Below, piece by piece: positions 32,971 through 41,439 of a stretch of 42,750 bases of DNA. The position numbers and the translations under genes are program-made. Numbering within the stretch: position 1 is the first letter of the stretch; the number at the start of each line of letters is the position of its first letter. This DNA comes from JAYUHK01 sp043767025. Its GTDB lineage: Bacteria; Bacteroidota; Bacteroidia; Chitinophagales; Saprospiraceae. Location of the stretch: NCBI GenBank assembly GCA_043767025.1, contig JAYUHK010000189.1, forward strand, positions 1 through 42,750, written 5' to 3'. The notes below the pieces were generated by a model that worked only from the letters and a program-made list of their open reading frames with translations, ran no database searches and had not been told where the DNA came from.

Positions 32971-34644
32971 TTATTTTTTTTCGACCGTTTTTGCCCAAGA
33001 ATCTTTCAAGCCTACCGTCCGATTGAACACCAATTTATTGGGGGTAGAATTGGAATCTACACAAAAATATCCTTTGCGCATAAACTGAAATCTATCCAAG
33101 ATTTTTGCGTCCGACAAACTCGGCTCTACATAAATTTTTTCTACTACTACCAAAGATTCAGCATTTATGTACTGTTTGAAGTCGCCTTCGGCGGCGGCGA
33201 CATCTTCTACGGTAAGCAGACGGTCATACACTCTTGCCTCTGCCGTAAGTGCGTGCGCTACCGACACCCAATGGATAACGCCTTTCACGGAGATGCCAGA
33301 TTGGTCATCGCCAGATTTACTATTTTCAAAATAACTGCATCGCAACTCTGTCACATTTCCTGCGTTATCTTTAATAATTTCGTCACACTGTATGATGTAA
33401 GCATTTTTTAGACGAACCATACCGCCTACGGAAAGTCTGAAATATTTTTTCGGCGGATTTTCCATAAAGTCATCGCGCTCTATCCAAAGTTCTCTCCCAA
33501 ATGGTATGTCACGATGTCCGCTATTTTCGTCTTCTGGATTATTTTCGGCACTCAACATTTCAGTTTTTCCAACTTCGTAATTGCTGATGACTAATTTGAT
33601 GGGGTCGAGGACAGCCATCACACGAGGCGCGGTTTTGTTGAGTTCTTCGCGAATACAAAACTCCAGAAGTCCCACATCAATCAAATTATCTCGTTTGGCG
33701 ACTCCGATTCTGCTCGCAAACTCACGAATACTCGATGGCGTGTAGCCACGTCGGCGCAGTCCCGAAATAGTCGGCATTCTGGGATCGTCCCAACCCGAAA
33801 CGTAGTTTTCTTGCACCAACTGGAGCAATTTACGCTTACTCATCACGGTATAAGTGATGTTCAAACGAGCAAATTCGTACTGCTTGGACTCAAAAATTCC
33901 TAATTTTTCGATGAACCATTCATATAAAGCGCGGTGCGGCACGAACTCCAAAGTGCAGATGGAGTGAGTAATTTGCTCGATGGAGTCGCTTTGTCCATGT
34001 GCAAAATCATACATCGGATAGATGCACCAAGCGTCGCCTGTCCGATGGTGATGGGCGTGTTTGATTCGATACATGAGCGGGTCGCGGAGGTGCATATTCG
34101 GCGAAGCCAAATCTACTTTTGCTCTCAAAACACACTTTCCGTCTTCGAAGTCACCGCTTTTCATTTTTTGAAATAAAATAAAATTTTCTTCGGGCGAAAC
34201 GGAGCGATAAATATTCGCTTTTCCGATTTCGGTAGGCGTTCCTTTTTGCGCAGCGATTTCTTCGGCAGTCGAAAAATCAACATACGCCAAGCCTTTTTTT
34301 ATCAATTCGACGGCAAAAGCGTAAAATTGGTCAAAATAGTCGGAGGCATACAGCTCTTTGTCCCACTCGAAGCCGAGCCAGCGAATGTCATTTTTGATAC
34401 TTTCGACATATTCTGTATCTTCTGTGACAGGGTTGGTATCGTCAAAACGTAAATTTGTCTTGCCGCCGTACTTTTGAGCCAGCCCAAAATTGAGGCAAAT
34501 ACTTTTAGAATGTCCGATGTGAAGGTAGCCGTTGGGTTCGGGCGGGAAGCGAGTCAGCACCCGCCCGCCGTGTTTGCCATTGCTGATGTCGTCTTCTACG
34601 ATTTGCTCTATAAAATTTAGAATTTCTTTTTTTTCGTCTGTCAT
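32971..34644 (-). CDS. glnS: Glutaminyl-tRNA synthetase
   Basis: This 557-aa class I synthetase attaches glutamine to tRNA-Gln using ATP. It has the HIGH box in FPPEPNGYLHIGHSKS, the adjacent FDDTNPVTEDTEYVESI typical of GlnRS/GluRS, the tRNA-discriminating region around AHHHRTGDAWCIYPMYDFAHG, and the KMSKS-equivalent TVMSKRKL. The C-terminal anticodon-binding barrels (about 340-550) are present. Having glnS implies direct glutaminylation, although a GatCAB route elsewhere cannot be excluded. It lies 13 nt after argS and is probably co-transcribed with it. Confidence 0.96.
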   Translation of the reverse strand: MTDEKKEILNFIEQIVEDDISNGKHGGRVLTRFPPEPNGYLHIGHSKSICLNFGLAQKYGGKTNLRFDDTNPVTEDTEYVESIKNDIRWLGFEWDKELYASDYFDQFYAFAVELIKKGLAYVDFSTAEEIAAQKGTPTEIGKANIYRSVSPEENFILFQKMKSGDFEDGKCVLRAKVDLASPNMHLRDPLMYRIKHAHHHRTGDAWCIYPMYDFAHGQSDSIEQITHSICTLEFVPHRALYEWFIEKLGIFESKQYEFARLNITYTVMSKRKLLQLVQENYVSGWDDPRMPTISGLRRRGYTPSSIREFASRIGVAKRDNLIDVGLLEFCIREELNKTAPRVMAVLDPIKLVISNYEVGKTEMLSAENNPEDENSGHRDIPFGRELWIERDDFMENPPKKYFRLSVGGMVRLKNAYIIQCDEIIKDNAGNVTELRCSYFENSKSGDDQSGISVKGVIHWVSVAHALTAEARVYDRLLTVEDVAAAEGDFKQYINAESLVVVEKIYVEPSLSDAKILDRFQFMRKGYFCVDSNSTPNKLVFNRTVGLKDSWAKTVEKK

Positions 34645-34657
34645 AAAATCAATATTT

Positions 34658-36514
34658 TTACATTTTTTCGGGCAATTCGATACCCAATAAATCCATAGAG
34701 GTATGAAGTATTTTTCCTACGGATTCGCTTAATTTTAGTCTGAATGCTTTTGCAGCAACGCTTTCTGCGTTATAAATCGGCAAATCATGCCAAAATTTAT
34801 GAAAAGATTTTGCCATAGAATACGCAAAATGAGCCACTAACGAAGGATCATATTCTTTCGCAGCTTGCTCAATGACGCTCGGAAATTCGTGCAAAAGCAG
34901 GATAAGTTCTTGTTCAGGTGCCTGAAAATCAGCGTATTGCGCAGCTTCTTCCAACGTAAAGCCGTCCAACTCCGCTCGGCGAAGCACCCCTTTGATTCGC
35001 ACATACGAATACTGAATGTAAGGTCCGGTTTGTCCCTGCATATCTAACGACTCTTGTGGGTCAAAAACCATTCGTTTTTTGGGGTGAACTTTCAGAATAT
35101 GATATTTGAGCGCGGCAAGACCAATTTTCCGTATTATTTCTTCTTTTTCAGCAGTCACAAAATCGTTTAAATTTTCGTGTTCTTTGCTGTTTTTTCTGGC
35201 TTCTTCGACGACTTCCGCCATCAAATCATCGGCATCTACTACCGTGCCTTCGCGGGATTTCATTTTTCCCGTCGGCAAATCTACCATGCCGTAAGAAAGA
35301 TGAAAAAGTCCGCCCGAATACGGCTCGCCGAGTTTTTTCATAATCTCAAAAAGCACCTGAAAGTGGTAATTTTGTTCGTCCGCGACTACATAAATTAGCT
35401 TTTTCATCTCAAAATCTTGGTAGCGAGTTTGCGCCATACCAATATCTTGGGTGATATAAACAGAGGTACCGTCGCTGCGCAGGACGAGTTTTTGGTCTAA
35501 TTTTACATCAGTCAAATCAATCCATACCGAATTGTCACTTTTTTGATAAAAAATATTTTTTTTCAGAGCTTCTGCTATCATTTCTTTTCCTTGCAGATAG
35601 GTGTTGGATTCGTAGTAATTTTTATCAAAATGTACGCCCAATTTTTGGTAGGTTTTCTCAAATCCTTCATAGACCCAACTGTTCATAAGTCGCCACAAAT
35701 CAACGACTTGTGTGTCGCCAGACTCCCATTTTTGCAGCAGTTCTCGAGCTTGTTTTCCAAGCGCGCTGTGTTCGTTGAAGTAAGTATTTTTGTAGGTCGC
35801 AAAAAAGTCATCTTCGCTTTGCTCGGGCTTCTTTTTTTCTGGATAAACGCTATTTTTTGCAATGTCACTTTCTTGCCAATTTTTATATTCTTCTTTGAAT
35901 TTTTTTTCAAAAAGCACATAATATTCGCCTACAAAATGATCGCCTTTGGTGGCGGTTGATTGCGGTGTTTTATTTCCTCCAAAAAGCTGCCACGCCAACA
36001 TACTTTTGCAAATCGCTATGCCGCGGTCGTTAATGACTTGTGTTTTTACTACGTCGTAGCCTGCCGCTTGTAAGATTTTGGCGCAAGACCAGCCGAGCAA
36101 AATATTGCGGATATGTCCCAGATGTAGGGGTTTATTGGTGTTGGGGGACGAAAATTCGACCATCACTTTTTGGTGATTGGGTGCTTGGGTGCCGTAATTA
36201 GGATTTTGGGCGACTTCTTCCAAAAAGCCTTTCCAGTAAGTTTCGCTGATTTCTACGTTCAAGAAACCTTTTATGACATTAAATTTTGTCACAAAAGCCT
36301 GCTTTTCGAGCAAATAGTTGCCAATTTCGGTGCCAACGTCTTCTAATTTTTTTTTGGAAGCCGCCAGAAAAGGAAAAGTGACGACCGTAAAATTGCCCAC
36401 AAACTCCTTCCGCGTAGCACTGACGGTGACGGACGATGCAGGGATTTGGTGCTGATAAAGCGCGCTGACCGCTTCACTTACATTGGCTTGTAAAATTTCT
36501 ATGATTTTGCCCAT
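34658..36514 (-). CDS. argS: Arginyl-tRNA synthetase
   Basis: I start this at ATG 36514 (618 aa, MGKIIEILQANVSEAVSALY), because a -7 promoter box covers the longer in-frame ATG at 36541. Class I features are the N-terminal tRNA D-loop-binding domain (about 1-110), the HIGH-type motif SSPNTNKPLHLGHIRN, and the family-specific replacement of KMSKS by GKMKSREGTVVDADDL. The C-terminal anticodon-binding DALR domain (about 495-618) ends in SMDLLGIELPEKM. It charges tRNA-Arg. First gene of a pair with glnS. Confidence 0.96.
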   Translation of the reverse strand: MGKIIEILQANVSEAVSALYQHQIPASSVTVSATRKEFVGNFTVVTFPFLAASKKKLEDVGTEIGNYLLEKQAFVTKFNVIKGFLNVEISETYWKGFLEEVAQNPNYGTQAPNHQKVMVEFSSPNTNKPLHLGHIRNILLGWSCAKILQAAGYDVVKTQVINDRGIAICKSMLAWQLFGGNKTPQSTATKGDHFVGEYYVLFEKKFKEEYKNWQESDIAKNSVYPEKKKPEQSEDDFFATYKNTYFNEHSALGKQARELLQKWESGDTQVVDLWRLMNSWVYEGFEKTYQKLGVHFDKNYYESNTYLQGKEMIAEALKKNIFYQKSDNSVWIDLTDVKLDQKLVLRSDGTSVYITQDIGMAQTRYQDFEMKKLIYVVADEQNYHFQVLFEIMKKLGEPYSGGLFHLSYGMVDLPTGKMKSREGTVVDADDLMAEVVEEARKNSKEHENLNDFVTAEKEEIIRKIGLAALKYHILKVHPKKRMVFDPQESLDMQGQTGPYIQYSYVRIKGVLRRAELDGFTLEEAAQYADFQAPEQELILLLHEFPSVIEQAAKEYDPSLVAHFAYSMAKSFHKFWHDLPIYNAESVAAKAFRLKLSESVGKILHTSMDLLGIELPEKM

Positions 36515-36529
36515 ATTACTTATTTGCTG

Positions 36530-36537
36530 CAAAGTTA
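36530..36537 (-). promoter_or_regulatory. -7 box (TAACTTTG) of argS
   Basis: On the minus strand TAACTTTGC matches TAnnTTTG and ends 15 nt before the chosen ATG, so the leader would be very short. A TTTG immediately upstream and a TTG 14 nt further up are the only -33 candidates. Confidence 0.55.
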
Positions 36538-36587
36538 GCAAATTTTGATAACAATTTGGGCGATTTTACAAAATCTATTTCGGTCTT

Positions 36588-37022
36588 TCAAGCGCGGGGA
36601 ACTCCTTTGACCAACTTTATTTTAGACACTGGGCAGGTGCTGAATGTTGTTTTGGAGTCAAAAAACCCTGAAAGTTCGCGACCTTTTTCGGTTTTTTCGT
36701 AGTTGAGCAAAAATCGCCCCAAGCACCATTCTTGATTTTTTTCTTCTGTGTGCCGCAAAATTCTTATTTCGTTGAGTTCGTACACATTTTTTGCAATCAT
36801 TTTACCCGATAGCTCGACTTCGGCAGATATTTTTTCGATGGAGATGGCGGCGGTGCCAGAAATCTTTTTTCCGACTTGTTTGAGCGTCAGCGTGAGTTTG
36901 TATTGGTTGCTGAACGTGCTGTTTTCTTGCACCAATTCGCCCTCCCAAGTCCCTGTAATATTTTGTGCGCACAAAATATTACAGGATAAAATCATAAAAA
37001 ACAAGCACCAGCTAACTTTCAT
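36588..37022 (-). CDS. Small secreted protein of unknown function
   Basis: A 144-aa protein with a signal peptide (residues 1-19, ending LCAQ). The mature part starts NITGTWEGELVQ, followed by alternating strands (YKLTLTLKQVGKKISGTAAI, AEVELSGKMIAKNVYELNEI). This is the pattern of small lipocalin-like or eight-stranded secreted domains common in Bacteroidota. Two Cys in the mature part (WCLGRF, FSTCPVSK) could form a disulfide. It lies 44 nt after ornithine aminotransferase on the same strand and could be a read-through partner. Its function is not recognisable. Confidence 0.65.
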   Translation of the reverse strand: MKVSWCLFFMILSCNILCAQNITGTWEGELVQENSTFSNQYKLTLTLKQVGKKISGTAAISIEKISAEVELSGKMIAKNVYELNEIRILRHTEEKNQEWCLGRFLLNYEKTEKGRELSGFFDSKTTFSTCPVSKIKLVKGVPRA

Positions 37023-37066
37023 TTGTATAAAAAAACTAAAAATACCAACAGATAAAAAAAATTCAA

Positions 37067-38302
37067 CTAAAATTCTAAAATTGTTTTTTCTATAATGTCA
37101 CAACACTGATGAAGTTGGTCTTCGTCAATCACCAACGGCGGCGCAAAACGAATAATATTTCCGTGAGTTGGCTTTGCCAAAAGTCCGTTTTTCGCCAGAT
37201 TCATACAGATATTCCAAGCAGTTTTTCCGTCTTCGGTGTCGTTGATTACTACCGCGTTGAGCAAACCCATTCCGCGAGTCGAAGTTACCAAATTCGTTTT
37301 TTTGGTCAAATGGTTCATTCTCATTCGGAATATTTCGCCCATTTTTTGAGCGTTTTCGGATAGTTTTTCGTCCTCTATCACTTGCAACGCCGCCATTGCG
37401 ACTGCGCAGGCGAGCGGATTGCCCCCAAAAGTGGAGCCGTGTTCGCCGGGCTTGATGGTCATCATGATTTCGTTGCGCGCAAGCACCGCCGACACTGGCA
37501 AAACGCCTCCCGAAAGTGCTTTTCCCAACACCAAAATATCGGGCAAAAATCCAAAATGGTCGCAACAAATTCGCTTTCCTGTCCGCCCGATTCCCGTCTG
37601 CACTTCGTCGGCGATGAACAAAACATTTTTTTCTTTACACATTTTGTACGCCGCAGGCAAATAATTGGCATCGGGAACTACTACGCCCGCCTCGCCTTGG
37701 ATAGGCTCTACCATGAACCCCGCCACGTTGGGGTCTTCCAAAGCTGCCGCCAATGCCGCCAAATCGTTGTAGGGAACTATCTCGTAGCCGGGCATGAAAG
37801 GTCCAAAATTATTGGTGCTGCTGGGGTCGGTGGAGGACGAAATCGCTGCTAATGTGCGCCCCCAAAAGTTGCCGGCTGCGAAAATAACTTTGGCTTTGTT
37901 TTGCGGCACGCCTTTCACTTCATACGCCCATTTGCGGCAGAGTTTGAGTGCAGTTTCGCCGCCTTCCACGCCCGTATTCATCGGCAAAACCTTGTCGTAG
38001 CCGAAGTAATCGGTGATGTATTCTTCGTATTTTCCCAACAAATTATTGTGAAAAGCGCGTGAGGTAAGCGTCAGTTTTTGAGCTTGCTCTTGCAAAGCAG
38101 CGATAATTTTTGGGTGGCAATGCCCTTGATTGACCGCAGAGTAGGCGGAAAGAAAATCAAAATACTTTTTTCCCTCCACGTCCCAAACATGAACGCCCTG
38201 ACCTCTATCAAGTACGACTGGAATAGGGTGATAGTTGTGCGCTCCGCGCTCGGACTCTAACTGTATCAGCTCCTGTGAAGCGGAAATGGTTGCTATTGAC
38301 AT
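37067..38302 (-). CDS. rocD: Ornithine aminotransferase
   Basis: This 411-aa class III PLP aminotransferase transfers the delta-amino group of ornithine to 2-oxoglutarate, giving glutamate semialdehyde and glutamate. Family features are HNYHPIPVVLDRGQGVHVWD (N-terminal substrate region), LPMNTGVEGGETALKLCRKW, the DEVQTGIGRTGK cofactor-binding Asp loop, the PLP-lysine in LVLGKALSGGVLPVSA and GEHGSTFGGNPLACAVA. It follows alanine dehydrogenase by 20 nt, making an amino-acid catabolism unit that feeds glutamate and pyruvate. A TGTCACAA copy lies near its 3' end (37096). Confidence 0.93.
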   Translation of the reverse strand: MSIATISASQELIQLESERGAHNYHPIPVVLDRGQGVHVWDVEGKKYFDFLSAYSAVNQGHCHPKIIAALQEQAQKLTLTSRAFHNNLLGKYEEYITDYFGYDKVLPMNTGVEGGETALKLCRKWAYEVKGVPQNKAKVIFAAGNFWGRTLAAISSSTDPSSTNNFGPFMPGYEIVPYNDLAALAAALEDPNVAGFMVEPIQGEAGVVVPDANYLPAAYKMCKEKNVLFIADEVQTGIGRTGKRICCDHFGFLPDILVLGKALSGGVLPVSAVLARNEIMMTIKPGEHGSTFGGNPLACAVAMAALQVIEDEKLSENAQKMGEIFRMRMNHLTKKTNLVTSTRGMGLLNAVVINDTEDGKTAWNICMNLAKNGLLAKPTHGNIIRFAPPLVIDEDQLHQCCDIIEKTILEF

Positions 38303-38322
38303 ATTTTTTAAAAAATAATTTG

Positions 38323-39438
38323 TTAGGAAAGTACGCTCGCCACATCAGACAACGGAAGGTTGAACGCATCAGCTACACCTTTATATACGATTTTTCCGCC
38401 CACAATGTTCAGTCCCAAAAGCAATTCGTGGTTGTCTTTGCAAGCCTGCTTCCAACCTTTGTTCGCCAATTGCAACGCGTAGGGAAGTGTGGCGTTGGTG
38501 AGTGCGCTGGTGGACGTGTAAGGCACCGCGCCGGGCATATTGGCTACGCAATAGTGAACCACGTCGTCAATAATATACGTTGGGTTGTCGTGCGTGGTCG
38601 GCTTACAGGTTTCGATGCAGCCGCCTTGATCAACGGCGACATCGACGACCACCGTACCCGGACGCATCAGTTTCAACATTTCGCGCGTAATCAAGTGTGG
38701 TGCTTTTGCTCCCGGTATCAAGACCGCGCCCACTATCAAATCCTGTGTTCCGATGAGGCGACGAATGTTGTATTCGTTTGAAAATAAGGTAGTTACGTTG
38801 GCGGGCATGGTGTCCGAAAGGTAGCGAAGACGGGTCAGATTGATGTCCATGATGGTTACTTGCGCGCCCAATCCTGCTGCCATGCGAGCGGCTTGAGTGC
38901 CGACTATCCCGCCACCCAACACCAATACTTTGCCCGGCTCTACTCCGGGTACGCCGCCGAGCAAAACACCGCGTCCTTTGACGGGTTTTTCTAAATATTT
39001 TGCGCCTTGCTGGATAGCCATTCTGCCTGCCACTTCGGACATCGGAACGAGCAACGGCAGCGAGCGGTCGGCGGTTTCGACGGTTTCGTAAGCCAAACAA
39101 ATCGCCTTACTTTTTATCATAGCGTGCGTGAGCGGCTCGTAGGAGGCAAAATGGAAGTAAGTAAATATGAGTTGGTTGGGGCGAATGAGCGCGTACTCGG
39201 ACTCAATCGGCTCTTTGACTTTCATAATCATCTCCGCGATGTCGAAGACAGATTTTGCGTCGGGGAGGATTTTGGCACCAGAGGAAACGTACTCTCCGTC
39301 GGAGAAGCCGCTTTCGCTGCCAGCAGAAGTTTGAATATAAACGGTGTGGTTGCGGCGAGTCAGTTCTAACGCACCTGCGGGGGTAAGAGCAACGCGGTTT
39401 TCGTTGCTTTTAATTTCTTTTGGAACTCCAATAATCAT
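38323..39438 (-). CDS. ald: Alanine dehydrogenase
   Basis: This 371-aa enzyme interconverts L-alanine and pyruvate with NAD and ammonia. It has the N-terminal MIIGVPKEIKSNENRVALTP, the catalytic Lys and His regions (EPIESEYALIRPNQLIFTYFHFA), the NAD-binding loop LVLGGGIVGTQAARMAAGLG and VVVDVAVDQGGCIETCKPTTH. Length is normal for the family. It has its own -7 box (39483), located immediately after a minus-strand terminator hairpin that ends the second small-RNA-like unit. It is the first gene of the unit with rocD. Confidence 0.95.
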   Translation of the reverse strand: MIIGVPKEIKSNENRVALTPAGALELTRRNHTVYIQTSAGSESGFSDGEYVSSGAKILPDAKSVFDIAEMIMKVKEPIESEYALIRPNQLIFTYFHFASYEPLTHAMIKSKAICLAYETVETADRSLPLLVPMSEVAGRMAIQQGAKYLEKPVKGRGVLLGGVPGVEPGKVLVLGGGIVGTQAARMAAGLGAQVTIMDINLTRLRYLSDTMPANVTTLFSNEYNIRRLIGTQDLIVGAVLIPGAKAPHLITREMLKLMRPGTVVVDVAVDQGGCIETCKPTTHDNPTYIIDDVVHYCVANMPGAVPYTSTSALTNATLPYALQLANKGWKQACKDNHELLLGLNIVGGKIVYKGVADAFNLPLSDVASVLS

Positions 39439-39482
39439 GTTGCGAACTTGGTTTTATTTTAGTAATTGGTCAAAATAGTTCG

Positions 39483-39490
39483 CAAATATA
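39483..39490 (-). promoter_or_regulatory. -7 box (TATATTTG) of ald
   Basis: On the minus strand TATATTTG matches the consensus and gives a leader of about 40 nt before ATG 39438. The region where a -33 element should lie is occupied by the terminator hairpin 39501-39520, and no TTTG is seen there. Confidence 0.55.
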
Positions 39491-39493
39491 CAT

Positions 39494-39591
39494 AAAAAAA
39501 GCTCGTAACTTTTTACGAGCCCAAAAAAACGAATTTTTATTATTCTTTAACCAAAACTTACATTACAATAAATAGCAATATGTGTGCCAAA
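39494..39591 (-). ncRNA. Candidate small RNA, proximal tandem unit
   Basis: Read on the minus strand, this unit runs from TTTGGCACA (39591-39583) through a conserved core, TGTAAGTTTTGGTTAAAGAA then AAAATTCG. It ends in a hairpin GCTCGTAA-AAAG-TTACGAGC (39520-39501) followed by seven T. That is the structure of a short transcript with an intrinsic terminator, roughly 90 nt. It shares 32-33 of 35 core positions with the distal unit about 197 nt away. No open frame is present. Promoter position is not certain. Confidence 0.5.
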
Positions 39592-39688
39592 AATTATAAT
39601 TTTTTATAATATGTTGAAAAAACTGAAAAAAATGTTGAAAAGTATCAATTTTGGACAAAACTGACGAGATTGGAGGGCAAAAAAAGGC

Positions 39689-39790
39689 AAAAAAAAGGCG
39701 CATGACTTTTCATGCGCACGAAAAAACGAATTTTTACGATTCTTTAACCAAAACTTACACATTAAAATAAAGTGCAATATCTATGCCAAA
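39689..39790 (-). ncRNA. Candidate small RNA, distal tandem unit
   Basis: This is the same arrangement as the proximal unit on the minus strand: TTTGGCATA (39790-39782), then GTGTAAGTTTTGGTTAAAGA and AAAAATTCG. The hairpin GCGCATGA-AAAG-TCATGCGC (39717-39698) follows, then C and eight T. The stem differs from that of the proximal unit at positions 3, 5 and 7, with matching changes on the other arm and the same AAAG loop, so the pairing has been conserved while the sequence changed. The 39791-39992 remainder is A+T-rich with nothing recognisable. Confidence 0.5.
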
Positions 39791-39992
39791 TATTACAATT
39801 TTAACAAATGTGTTAAAATAAATGATAAATTACTCACTTACGCTACGCAAGGAGTAAAAGAAATGAAAATTTAATTTCAAAACATATTCTAAACGCAATT
39901 CGTAATGTTTTTTGTTGATGCAAGAGGAGAAAAATAAATGAAAAAACATCATAAGAAATGTTTAATTTTGCAGTAAGAAAATCAAAAAAAAT

Positions 39993-41420
39993 ATGGAAAC
40001 ATTGCTAATTGAGAGCCAAACAGAAATAGAAAAAATTTTTCATTCGCAGCAAAAAAATAAATCAACTGTGGGAAGCTCTACCGCTCGGGAGCGAATCGAA
40101 AAATTAAAAAAATTGCACGCAGCGTTGCTCCAATTTCAGCCAGATTTGGAGGCATCTATGTACGCAGATTTCAAAAAGCACCCCACGGAAGTCGTGCTGA
40201 CCGAAATTTTTGCCGTCCAGACAGAGCTGAAACACGTCATAAAACATCTAAAATCTTGGATGCGCCCGCAAAAAGTGGCTACACCCATCACGCTTTTGGG
40301 TACGAGTTCGGCGATTTATGCGCAGCCCAAAGGTGTTGTGTTGATTATTTCTCCTTGGAATTTTCCTATCAACCTCACACTTTGCCCGCTCGTGTCCGCC
40401 GTCGCGGCAGGCAACTGCGTGATGATAAAACCCTCCGAAATTACGGCGCACACGTCGGCGATATTGAAAAAAATGATAGAATCCGTCTTTGAGCCGTCTG
40501 AAGTTGCGGTTTTGGAAGGCAATCAAGACGTGGCAGCTCAATTATTAGATTTACCGTTCAACCATATTTTTTTTACGGGAAGTCCTGCTATCGGCAAAAT
40601 CGTGATGCAGGCGGCAGCAAAAAATCTGACCTCCGTGACTTTGGAACTTGGCGGAAAATCACCAGTCGTGGTGGACGAAACCGCCGACCTCGAAGAAGCA
40701 GCCGGCAAAATCGTGATGGGAAAATACCTCAACAGTGGTCAAATTTGTATCTCTCCCGACTATTTATTCGTCCACGAGTCCCGAAAAGACGGCTTAATAA
40801 AAGCCATTTCCCAAAAAATTGAGAGTTTCTATGGACTCAAAGACCAGCAAATAAACAATCCCGACTACGCTCGGATAGTCAATAATCGCCATTTCGAGCG
40901 GGTAAAGACCATACTCGACGATGCGGTACTGCAAGGTGCAAGCATTGCTTATGGTGGAAAATCAGACTCACAGCAAAATTATATTTCGCCTACATTGCTG
41001 ACTGGCGTACATTCGGATATGCGTGTGCTGAAAGAAGAAATTTTCGGACCTTTGTTGCCTATTTTGAGCTATCAAAAATTGGAAAATGTTATCGAAATAA
41101 TAAACAATGGAGAAAAACCGTTGGCACTGTATATTTTTTCTAAAAACTCAAAAAATCAGGAAAAAATAATCGCCGAAACTCGCTCCGGAGGCATTTGTAT
41201 CAACGACTGTCTGCTCCATTTTTTGAATAATAATTTGCCTTTTGGTGGCGATAACAACAGCGGAATTGGAAAATCGCACGGAAAGTTTGGTTTCGATTCG
41301 TTTTCAAACGCCAAAGCAGTTCTCAAACAACACACTCGATACAGCGCGATGAAATTACTTTTGCCGCCTTATACGCCACGCGTCCAAAAATTGACCAATC
41401 TATTACTAAAATGGTTTTAA
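39993..41420 (+). CDS. Aldehyde dehydrogenase (class 3-like)
   Basis: A 475-aa NAD(P)-dependent aldehyde dehydrogenase. It has ISPWNFPINLTLCPLVSAVA (residues 119-138), the cofactor-binding MIKPSE, FTGSPAIGKIVM, the general base Glu218 in LELGGKSP and the catalytic Cys252 in NSGQICISPDYLFV. The C-terminus (LLLPPYTPRVQKLTNLLLKW) is the hydrophobic extension of class 3 fatty or coniferyl-type aldehyde dehydrogenases and may contact membrane. The substrate is probably a medium or long aldehyde, unproven. It is followed by a lipoprotein gene 19 nt later, but that gene has its own -7 box. Confidence 0.92.
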   Translation: METLLIESQTEIEKIFHSQQKNKSTVGSSTARERIEKLKKLHAALLQFQPDLEASMYADFKKHPTEVVLTEIFAVQTELKHVIKHLKSWMRPQKVATPITLLGTSSAIYAQPKGVVLIISPWNFPINLTLCPLVSAVAAGNCVMIKPSEITAHTSAILKKMIESVFEPSEVAVLEGNQDVAAQLLDLPFNHIFFTGSPAIGKIVMQAAAKNLTSVTLELGGKSPVVVDETADLEEAAGKIVMGKYLNSGQICISPDYLFVHESRKDGLIKAISQKIESFYGLKDQQINNPDYARIVNNRHFERVKTILDDAVLQGASIAYGGKSDSQQNYISPTLLTGVHSDMRVLKEEIFGPLLPILSYQKLENVIEIINNGEKPLALYIFSKNSKNQEKIIAETRSGGICINDCLLHFLNNNLPFGGDNNSGIGKSHGKFGFDSFSNAKAVLKQHTRYSAMKLLLPPYTPRVQKLTNLLLKWF

Positions 41421-41427
41421 AAAAACC

Positions 41428-41435
41428 TAACTTTG
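41428..41435 (+). promoter_or_regulatory. -7 box (TAACTTTG) abutting a lipoprotein start
   Basis: TAACTTTG matches the consensus and ends only 4 nt before the ATG at 41440. If used, transcription would begin at or beside the start codon, giving a leaderless or nearly leaderless mRNA. There is no clear -33 TTTG. Confidence 0.45.
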
Positions 41436-41439
41436 CAAA

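Larger units (their letters stand above)
5930..37103. repeat. Dispersed 8-9-mer TTTGTGACA / TGTCACAAA (23 core copies)
   Basis: Exact TTGTGACA on the plus strand starts at 5930, 9988, 10595, 12623, 13737, 14252, 15002, 18725, 19776, 20232, 23761, 24247, 28040 and 32930. The complement TGTCACAA starts at 6292, 8846, 10751, 17161, 17785, 21703, 32920, 36287 and 37096. Seventeen of these carry a further T, giving TTTGTGACA. Another 13 sites share the 7-mer TGTGACA. At roughly 37% G+C I would expect about two 8-mer copies on both strands together. Copies lie inside genes, between genes and in terminators, in both orientations. These are counts made by eye. Confidence 0.75.
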
